From positions 1 through 55,737 of the forward strand of contig JAFSWC010000088.1 in NCBI GenBank assembly GCA_017444665.1: a DNA stretch of 55,737 bases, written 5' to 3'. The translations under genes and the position numbers were made by a program. This document shows, in pieces, positions 49,658 to 55,737 of this stretch (position 1 is its first letter; each line of letters opens with the position of its first letter). Under the pieces are notes generated by a model. It was not told the DNA's origin and made no database searches. It saw nothing but the letters and a program-made list of their open reading frames with translations. This DNA comes from Oscillospiraceae bacterium. Lineage in GTDB: Bacteria > Bacillota > Clostridia > Oscillospirales > Oscillospiraceae.

Positions 49658-52600
49658 ATGCTGAAAAGCCATGAAAAATTTCACTCCGCGAACGGGAAAC
49701 GGCAGATCCTGATCGCGGACGACGAAATGATCAACCGGGAAATACTCGGCGAGATCCTGAAAACCGACTATGAGGTGCTTTTCGCCTCGGACGGCCGGGA
49801 AACGATGGACATGATCCGCACGCACAGCGCCACGCTCTCTCTGGTGCTGCTGGACATCATGATGCCCGTGATGACGGGTCTGGAGATCTTAAAGGCCATA
49901 AAGGCGGACGCGGAGCTCTCCCGCATTCCCGTGATCGTTATGACGTCGGAAAAGGACACAGAGGTGGAAAGCCTGCTTCTGGGCGCGACGGACTTTATTC
50001 CCAAGCCCTACCCCGACGTCAACGTGATCCACGCCCGCGTGCTGCGCACCATCGAGCTGTTTGAGGACCGCGACATCATCCAGTCCACGGAGCGCGACTC
50101 GCTGACGGGGCTTTACAACCGGGAGTATTTCTTCCGCTATGCCGAACAGTACGACCAGTTCCACCCGGACGTTGAAACCGACGCCGTGATCGTGGATATC
50201 AACCATTTCCGCATGATCAACGAGCGCTACGGCAAGGCCTACGGCGACGAGGTCCTGCGGCGGATCGCGCTGCAGCTGCGCGAATCGATCGGTGCGAGCG
50301 GCGGTATCGTCTCGCGTCTGGAGGCGGACACCTTTATGGCCTACTGTCCGCACCGCAGCGACTATGAGGCGATCCTGGACGGTGCCTCCGCCAGTCTGAC
50401 GGAGGAGGACGCCTCGGAAAACCGCGTGCGTCTGCGCATGGGCATCTATCCGTGTACCGACAAGCAGATCGATATGGAGCGCCGCGTCGACCGCGCCAAG
50501 ATGGCCGCCGACACAACGAAAAACTCCTTCTCAAAGTCGATCGGCTTCTACGACAACAACCTGCACGAGCGCGAGCTCTACGCCGAAAAGCTCATTGAGG
50601 ACTTTTCGACAGCGATCCGTGAAAAGCAGTTCAAGGTATTCTACCAGCCGAAGTTCGACGTGCGGCCCGATACCCCCCTTCTTTCGAGCGCTGAAGCGCT
50701 GGTGAGGTGGGTCCATCCGGAGCTGGGCATGATCAGCCCCGGCGTGTTCATCCCGCTGTTTGAGGAAAACGGTCTGATCCAGCGTCTGGACACCTACGTC
50801 TGGGAGGAGGCCGCCAGACAGATCCGCGATTGGAAGGACCGTCTCGGCTATGCGGTCCCGGTTTCCGTCAACGTATCCCGGATCGACATGTATGATCCGC
50901 GCCTGCCTGAAACGCTGCTGGAGATCATCCGCGCACACGGCCTTACCGGACGGGATTTTCTGCTTGAGGTGACGGAGTCCGCCTATACGCAGGATTCCAT
51001 GCAGATCATTTCCACCGTGGAAACGCTGCGCAAAAACGGGTTTCAGATCGAGATGGACGATTTCGGCACCGGGTATTCCTCGCTGAACATGATCTCCAAC
51101 CTGCCGATCGACGCGCTGAAGCTGGATATGCAGTTTATCCGCGACGCCTTTAAGGAGGGCGGCAGCACCCACATGCTGGAGGTCATCATCGGCATTTCAG
51201 ATTATCTGTCCGTTCCGGTCATCGCCGAGGGCGTGGAGACCGAGGAGCAGCTGCATGTGCTCAAAAGTCTCGGCTGCGACATCGTGCAGGGCTATTTCTT
51301 CTCCAAGCCCGTTCCGGCGGAAAAATTTGAGCCCTTTATCCTGCAGAAGAAAGAAGCGGATCTTGCCGCCGGCGCTTCCTCCGGCGGCGAAGCCGAGCTT
51401 GACTCCGTTGCCGACCAGATTGCGCGCAGCGCCAAGCTGGATCTTTTGCGAGACAAGGCGGAGGTGAAGGAAGAACCCCTTCCTCTGCAGGCCGAAGAAC
51501 CTGCCGTAAAGGAGCACACCGGCATCCAGCTGAAGACGGCCTCGCTCTTCTTCGTCATACTGGCCTTTCTCGCCGCTATCGCCCTGCTGGTCTCGGACAT
51601 TGCCGTCTCACAGGGCTACCAGCGTATGGAGTCCGCCAGCGATCGCTATATTGCCTCGCAGATGGCCGCTTCGGACATGGAATCCGGCTCGGACTATCTG
51701 ACGGACCGCGTGCGCTGCTTCGTCGTGACCGGCGAGATCGACTATCTCAACGACTTCATCGAAGAGGTCGAGCAGACCAGGCGGCGGGACAGGGCCGTTG
51801 AAAGGCTTGCGGTCCTGCTTGATGAAAACGACAACAGCGCCATCAACAGCCTCAACGCCGCGCTGTCGCTCTCCAATGAGCTGGTCGAGGTCGAAAACAG
51901 GGCCATGCGTCTGATGCTGCAGGCCGAACACCACGATCTTGCGGGAATCCCCGCGGATATCGCCGGCATCCCGCTTACGGATTCCGAGCGTGCCATGTCG
52001 GATGAGGAGCTGAAGGATCGGGCACAGTCGCTTGTCTTTAATAACAACTATATGCACTATAAGGATCGCATCCGGGAAAACGTGAACCTGTGCACACAGG
52101 CGCTGATCCGCTCTGCGAGCCAGGAGCTGGAGGCGGCCTCGACCAGTCTTTCGCTGCTGGTCCGAATTCAGACGGCCATGACGATCATTTTCTTCCTGAT
52201 CACGCTGGGGATCGTCACGATCATCACGATGATGGTGCGCAGGCCGCTGACAAAGATGGTATTGAAGATGCAGGAGCAGGAGGAGATCACCCCGACGGGC
52301 GTGGAAGAACTGCGCTTCGTCACCCGCATCTACAACCGTATCCTGCAGGAAAACCGCAGCGTGCGCGAAAAGCTGAGCCACGAGGCGTCACACGACGCGC
52401 TGACGGGGCTGTTCAACCGCGGCGCCTATGACCTGCTGATGGAGAGCACGGACAAACGCCACATGGCGCTGATTTTGATCGACGTGGACTATTTCAAGAC
52501 CGTGAACGACACCTACGGCCACGCCGTGGGCGACCGGGTGCTCAAGCGCGTGGCGGATCTGATGCGTGCGAGCTTCCGTTCCGTCGATATCCTCTGCCGC

Positions 52601-52858
52601 ACCGGCGGCGATGAATTTGTGGTCGTTATGACCCGTGTCAACAGTTCGATGAGCCAACTGGTGCGCAGCAAGATCGGCCGCATGAACGACCTTCTGCAGC
52701 ATCCCAAGGACGACCTGCCGCCCGTTTCGCTGAGCGTCGGCGTGGCGTTTTCCGATCGGGAGAACCCCCAGGGTGATATCTTCCGGGACGCCGACGCGGC
52801 GCTGTACGAGGTGAAGAAGGCGGGCAGGAGGGGCTGCAGGATCTTCGGTGAAGGCTAA
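49658..52858 (+). CDS. REC-GGDEF(degenerate)-EAL-membrane sensor-GGDEF c-di-GMP protein
   Basis: 1066 residues, GGGAAGGGGATG before the ATG. Receiver domain about 15-130 with Asp66 as acceptor (LVLLDIMMP), DDE at 21-23 and Lys in FIPKPY. Then a GGDEF-like domain (about 145-300) whose signature is RLEADTF in place of GGDEF, so not catalytic. The EAL domain (about 315-565) is complete: EALVRW (near 345), VNVSRID, LEVTESAY, MDDFGTGYSSL, LKLDMQFI, IAEGVETEE and QGYFFSKP. Two membrane helices (about 626-648 and 837-857) flank a ~190-residue outside region. The last domain has an intact GGDEF (982-986, CRTGGDEFVVV). Thus it can break down and make c-di-GMP. Confidence 0.92.
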   Translation: MLKSHEKFHSANGKRQILIADDEMINREILGEILKTDYEVLFASDGRETMDMIRTHSATLSLVLLDIMMPVMTGLEILKAIKADAELSRIPVIVMTSEKDTEVESLLLGATDFIPKPYPDVNVIHARVLRTIELFEDRDIIQSTERDSLTGLYNREYFFRYAEQYDQFHPDVETDAVIVDINHFRMINERYGKAYGDEVLRRIALQLRESIGASGGIVSRLEADTFMAYCPHRSDYEAILDGASASLTEEDASENRVRLRMGIYPCTDKQIDMERRVDRAKMAADTTKNSFSKSIGFYDNNLHERELYAEKLIEDFSTAIREKQFKVFYQPKFDVRPDTPLLSSAEALVRWVHPELGMISPGVFIPLFEENGLIQRLDTYVWEEAARQIRDWKDRLGYAVPVSVNVSRIDMYDPRLPETLLEIIRAHGLTGRDFLLEVTESAYTQDSMQIISTVETLRKNGFQIEMDDFGTGYSSLNMISNLPIDALKLDMQFIRDAFKEGGSTHMLEVIIGISDYLSVPVIAEGVETEEQLHVLKSLGCDIVQGYFFSKPVPAEKFEPFILQKKEADLAAGASSGGEAELDSVADQIARSAKLDLLRDKAEVKEEPLPLQAEEPAVKEHTGIQLKTASLFFVILAFLAAIALLVSDIAVSQGYQRMESASDRYIASQMAASDMESGSDYLTDRVRCFVVTGEIDYLNDFIEEVEQTRRRDRAVERLAVLLDENDNSAINSLNAALSLSNELVEVENRAMRLMLQAEHHDLAGIPADIAGIPLTDSERAMSDEELKDRAQSLVFNNNYMHYKDRIRENVNLCTQALIRSASQELEAASTSLSLLVRIQTAMTIIFFLITLGIVTIITMMVRRPLTKMVLKMQEQEEITPTGVEELRFVTRIYNRILQENRSVREKLSHEASHDALTGLFNRGAYDLLMESTDKRHMALILIDVDYFKTVNDTYGHAVGDRVLKRVADLMRASFRSVDILCRTGGDEFVVVMTRVNSSMSQLVRSKIGRMNDLLQHPKDDLPPVSLSVGVAFSDRENPQGDIFRDADAALYEVKKAGRRGCRIFGEG

Positions 52859-52987
52859 GGATCCGGCAGCAAGTTCGGCAAACACCTTGAACTGAAAGGC
52901 GCTGTGCGCCGGGCGGACGGCCATCCGACCGGGCCCTCTGACATCGACAGGATGATGAAAACGCTCTCGCAGATCCTGTCACAATAA
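52859..52987 (+). pseudogene. 42-codon coding-like tail in frame after the c-di-GMP protein's stop
   Basis: Right after the TAA the same frame continues 42 codons (KFGKHLELKGAVRRADGHPT and on to MMKTLSQILSQ) to a second TAA. The residues look like the C-terminus of a globular protein, perhaps flavodoxin-like, and have no start or ribosome site of their own. It may be a leftover gene fragment. Confidence 0.3.
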
Positions 52988-52998
52988 CGCCGATAAGC

Positions 52999-53040
52999 AA
53001 ACAGCCTCCCCGGACGTTTCCGTCCGGGGAGGCTGTTTAT
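52999..53040. terminator. Bidirectional terminator between the c-di-GMP protein and the GH32-like gene
   Basis: An 18-bp perfect stem (52999-53016 with 53021-53038), loop TTTC, between convergent genes. Confidence 0.9.
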
Positions 53041-53056
53041 GTTTTGTCCCTCTTTT

Positions 53057-54643
53057 TCATCCGGGGATCTTCATGCTGATGTTTTCAAAGCTTGCGCTGC
53101 AGCCGTCGGCAAAGACGCCGATGTGCGCGCCGTCGATCGAATGGGTGATGCGGGAGGACAGGGCCTTATAATCGTCGACGTACATCACGACGATCTCGTT
53201 TTCACAGACCAGCTTCACATGGTGCGTGTCGCTGAGGGAGAAGTCGAACTTGGTGATCGCGCTGGGTTCGTAGGTGCGGAGATCCGCGATCTCATAGCCC
53301 TCGTAGTGCAGCAGATTCTGCCTTCCGTCCAAACAGAGCGTGGTCCAGGTTTCGTCCCTGTCGCTGCCGCCGAAGGTAAAGCCCACGACGCCCTCGCCGT
53401 CAAAGCGCAGGTCGCATTCCAGCGTCATGGTCGCAGGGCGGGTGCCCATGTCGGCCTGGGCATAGCCATCCTCTTCCGCCGTGAGGGAGATATTGCTGCC
53501 GTTGATCTCCACGCCGTCCGTCAGCGGGACCGCCGGCACGATCTTGTCCATCGTGAAGTAATCGGCAAACGTGTCGGGCGCCTTGACGCCGAGCGTCTTG
53601 TCCTCGCGCTGGACAAGCTGATGGTTCATCACGCTGCCGGCCCACCTGTACATGCCGGAGTCTGAACTCATGCCCATGCGGCCAAGCCAGCCGCAGAGAT
53701 ATGTATTGCCGTCGATCTCCGCCGTCTTGGCTGCGTAGAAGATAAAGCCGTTGCCATCCGTCAGACCCTTGCCGTCAAGGATATTGTCGCGCGGCGCGAC
53801 GAAGGGGCCGTCCATGGAATCGCCGATGGCATAATAGGTGACGCAGTCCCAGCTGTAAGTGAGATACCAGGTGCCATTGATGCAGAACAGATCCGGGCAT
53901 TCGCACATGTACTGCTTCAAGGGCGCGAAGATCGGGCCGACAAGCTCCCAGTGCTTCAGATCGGTCGAAGTGTATTTCAACACCACGCCGCCCAGGGTCG
54001 GCTCGTTCGCCGCGATCAGCAGCCAGTAGCACTGATCCCGCTCGACCCAGAAGACCTCCGGATCGCGGAAGTCGACGGAAGAATAGCCCTCGGGTGCGTT
54101 GAACAGGACCTCCGTGTCCTTGACCCAGTTTTCGCGGTCGGTGCTGGTGGCGTGCATGACGCACTCGGTCCCCTTGCCGCTGTTGCCGAGACTGGAGTGC
54201 CCGGTGTAGAACAGGTGGTACAGTCCGTCCGGATCCTGCAGGACGGAACCTGTGCCGAGCGCGGGGTCGGGATCAGACATCTGGCCGTAATTGAGCACCA
54301 TGCCGTGATCCTTGAATTCATACAGGTTTTTCGTGCTGTATTTGTAGATTGGGTGGTAGCCCTGGCCGTTGTGATCCGTATCGTAAAGATAGTACAGCTC
54401 CAGTGTGCCGTCGTCGGTCACGAAGGGCATGACGTCGCCCACATAACCACCCTCCGGCGCGGGGTACAGGGCGTATTCGACCGCCTCATAGGCCTCGTCG
54501 GGCAGTCGCTCATACGTACCGGCCGCGGCGCTCCCTTCCTGCGTCTCCGCAAGATTGCCCGCAGGGGCCGCCGCCGAGCCGCAGGCGGACAGAAGCAGTG
54601 CCAGGACCAGGAACAACGCGATCACATAGTGCTTATTTTGCAT
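53057..54643 (-). CDS. GH32-like fructan-active lipoprotein
   Basis: 528 residues from the ATG at 54643 (AAAGG about ten bases before it; the in-frame GTG at 54652 is too near that site). The signal peptide ends LLLSAC (lipobox). The five-bladed propeller (about 55-340) has the GH32 triad in order: Asp in YVGDVMPFVTDDG, Asp in DFRDPEVFW, and Glu in CECPDLFCI. The C-terminal beta-sandwich domain (about 345-525) resembles the second domain of GH32 enzymes. The first motif is GDVMPF rather than the usual NDPNG, as in a subgroup of GH32 proteins. Hydrolysis of beta-fructosides or a related glycan outside the cell is inferred. Confidence 0.85.
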   Translation of the reverse strand: MQNKHYVIALFLVLALLLSACGSAAAPAGNLAETQEGSAAAGTYERLPDEAYEAVEYALYPAPEGGYVGDVMPFVTDDGTLELYYLYDTDHNGQGYHPIYKYSTKNLYEFKDHGMVLNYGQMSDPDPALGTGSVLQDPDGLYHLFYTGHSSLGNSGKGTECVMHATSTDRENWVKDTEVLFNAPEGYSSVDFRDPEVFWVERDQCYWLLIAANEPTLGGVVLKYTSTDLKHWELVGPIFAPLKQYMCECPDLFCINGTWYLTYSWDCVTYYAIGDSMDGPFVAPRDNILDGKGLTDGNGFIFYAAKTAEIDGNTYLCGWLGRMGMSSDSGMYRWAGSVMNHQLVQREDKTLGVKAPDTFADYFTMDKIVPAVPLTDGVEINGSNISLTAEEDGYAQADMGTRPATMTLECDLRFDGEGVVGFTFGGSDRDETWTTLCLDGRQNLLHYEGYEIADLRTYEPSAITKFDFSLSDTHHVKLVCENEIVVMYVDDYKALSSRITHSIDGAHIGVFADGCSASFENISMKIPG

Positions 54644-54697
54644 AAAACACACGCCTTTCTTTCTCTGAGCATCCGGCTTTTCCTTTCAGCCGTTTGT

Positions 54698-55366
54698 TTA
54701 GAAGGTATAGATCGTATCCGAAACCAGCTCGATCGCGCCGGCCTTTTCGACCTTGACGTTGCTGAGTACGATGCTGTTCGGAGCGCTGCAGTTGCCGAGG
54801 GAGAGCTGGATCACAAGCTGCGTGTCCTCTTTGGCATAGGTGATGTATTCCACATGCTGTCCGGCAGGCGTGGAGATCAGCCCAAAGATCGCGCCGAGCC
54901 CTTTTTCGACGCCGCCGTTGTTGAAGCAGACCTCAAACGGGGCCGGGATGATGGACTTGACGTCCATGCTGATGAGGTATTTCTGCTCGGGTCTGAGCGT
55001 CACGCCGGTTTCGACGAAGAGCTTGCTCTTCCAGGCCTCGCGCCCGGAGGCGGGCGTCTTTTCAATGCGGACCGTGGCCTTGTCGCGGGTCTTTTCCAGC
55101 TGTTCTTCATAGCCGTTCTGCGTGACAAGGGTGGTGACCGCCTTGACCTCGGGCGTATCGGTGTAGCGGAAGGTGACCTCTTCGATCTTCAGGTTGCTGA
55201 AGGTGTAGGTGTTGCCGTCGGTGCCGTTGGTTTTGCCGCAGCGCAGCTGCAGCACGAGCTCGCCCTTGCTCTCGCCGGGCATGATGGTGTAGGAAACAGT
55301 CTTCTTGCCGGCCGGCAGCGAGGTGCTTGTCGCGCCGTAGGCCTGTGCCGCTGTTTCATTGATCGT
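54698..55366 (-). pseudogene. 5'-truncated carbohydrate-binding-like protein gene
   Basis: The reading frame is open from 55366 down to the stop at 54698. The first ATG is at 55282, but the 28 codons before it (INETAAQAYGATSTSLPAGK KTVSYTI) are clearly coding: they form the start of a beta-sandwich of the CBM4/9 type. Just upstream a TAA and the hairpin element (55367-55527) interrupt the frame. Two CBM-like repeats are seen, with YTFSNLKIEEVTF and IVLSNVKVEKAGAIELV as the typical last strands. No signal peptide remains. So it is probably a disrupted gene whose N-terminal part was lost; a short product from the internal ATG cannot be excluded. Confidence 0.7.
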
Positions 55367-55527
55367 TTATACCAGACTTCGATTAAAAGTAGACAAAAAC
55401 TACTTTTAATAGCGCGCGAGCGCGTCGAAGTCTGTATGAGACGTCATCTGTGCTTTTGCACAGATGGGCGACGCGTTAAGCGGCGCCTTTCTGATTAAAA
55501 GTGTCTGCTTTTAATCAGAAAACAGTA
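55367..55527. repeat. 160-bp multi-hairpin element between the truncated gene and rhaD
   Basis: Outer arms 55369-55382 and 55425-55437 (CAGACTTCGA / TCGAAGTCTG) enclose a hairpin ATTAAAAGTAG / CTACTTTTAAT (55382-55392 with 55400-55410) and a short GCGC-GCGA-GCGC hairpin. Then come ATCTGTGC / GCACAGAT (55446-55453 with 55458-55465) and a 14-bp stem TTTCTGATTAAAAG / CTTTTAATCAGAAA (55488-55501 with 55508-55521). GATTAAAAGT recurs in the first and last hairpins. No coding frame. I do not recognise the element; a small non-autonomous mobile element is possible. Confidence 0.6.
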
Positions 55528-55737
55528 TTAATTCAAATAGCCTTCCCGGCCTTTGACGCCGAAGCGCGCTTCCAGCTGATGCATCATCTCGTCGGTGATG
55601 GTGTTGACGCGGGGCAGATGCGCGATCTTCATGTAGATCTCGGCTGCCTTCTCGGCGGTCTCGATAAGGCCGAAGGTCTCGTCGAGGTCCTTGCCCGCGC
55701 CGTAGATGCCGTGGAGACTCCAGACCACGAGCCGCGC
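55528..55737 (-). CDS. rhaD: Rhamnulose-1-phosphate aldolase, C-terminal part (5' end outside window)
   Basis: The last 69 codons are visible, open to the window edge. They read VVWSLHGIYGAGKDLDETFG LIETAEKAAEIYMKI, with the zinc His in WSLHG and the aldolase class II signature, and end VKGREGYLN. The enzyme splits L-rhamnulose-1-phosphate to dihydroxyacetone phosphate and lactaldehyde. The stop is followed at once by the hairpin element. Confidence 0.88.
   Translation of the reverse strand, partial: ARLVVWSLHGIYGAGKDLDETFGLIETAEKAAEIYMKIAHLPRVNTITDEMMHQLEARFGVKGREGYLN

Noticed and set aside
55470-55485. Integron attC-like GTTAAGC word in the hairpin element
   Set aside because: The matching inverse core site is missing and there is no integrase; the likeness is one 7-bp word.

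Overview
The window looks like a piece of chromosome from a GC-rich, low-oxygen Clostridia-type Firmicute (an Oscillospiraceae-like gut bacterium is my best guess; this is inference). The reasons are a V-type ATPase operon, clostridial-type MurC, a Y-family polymerase/YolD pair, CotH-type kinase lipoproteins, 4Fe-4S enzymes, a Ni-pincer (lar) cluster, group II biotin regulation, and many AGGAGG ribosome binding sites with TTGACA-N17-TATAAT promoters. No tRNA, rRNA, CRISPR array, transposase or phage gene was seen.

Layout. 1-2525: end of the V-ATPase operon (A-B-D), forward. 2543-6239: reverse operon of CCA-adding enzyme, type-4 uracil-DNA glycosylase, a DUF2156 protein and a GNAT acetyltransferase. 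6393-7820: murC, forward. 7828-15492: a six-gene reverse operon of exported or membrane proteins: CotH-kinase lipoprotein, phosphodiester glycosidase, 63-aa membrane protein, leucine-rich-repeat lipoprotein, second phosphodiester glycosidase, and a membrane-anchored beta-domain protein. I regard this as one of the best candidates for an undescribed system. 15764-17790: translesion polymerase plus YolD. 17999-19504: APC permease. 19505-25584: an AT-richer carbohydrate island (AraC regulator, ABC sugar importer, unassigned glycosidase), probably acquired. 25588-28484: two-component system. 28564-28648: palindromic intergenic repeat. 28717-31970: phosphoribosyltransferase and a second CotH lipoprotein with its own strong promoter. 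31980-38476: membrane protein, flavin reductase-like protein, Fe-S aldo/keto reductase, beta-carbonic anhydrase, Kup potassium transporter, ProC.

38485-44730 is a nickel-pincer region: a guanylate-kinase-like protein lacking the P-loop lysine is divergent from larB-larE-larC, which converges on an ECF Ni/Co importer (cbiMN fusion, cbiQ, cbiO). Almost the same G/C-tract palindrome abuts the -35 box of both the guanylate-kinase-like gene and cbiM, which suggests one metal-responsive regulon. 44772-46439 is birA-bioY under a classic BirA operator. 46451-49457 holds DUF2130, P-loop and nitroreductase genes. 49535-52858 is a 1066-residue c-di-GMP protein with the order REC, degenerate GGDEF, EAL, membrane-flanked sensor, intact GGDEF. 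52999-55737 holds a GH32-like lipoprotein, a 5'-truncated carbohydrate-binding gene, a 160-bp multi-hairpin element at the truncation point, and the 3' end of rhaD.

Many long open frames opposite or out of frame with these genes are by-products of GC-rich codon use and were left out.
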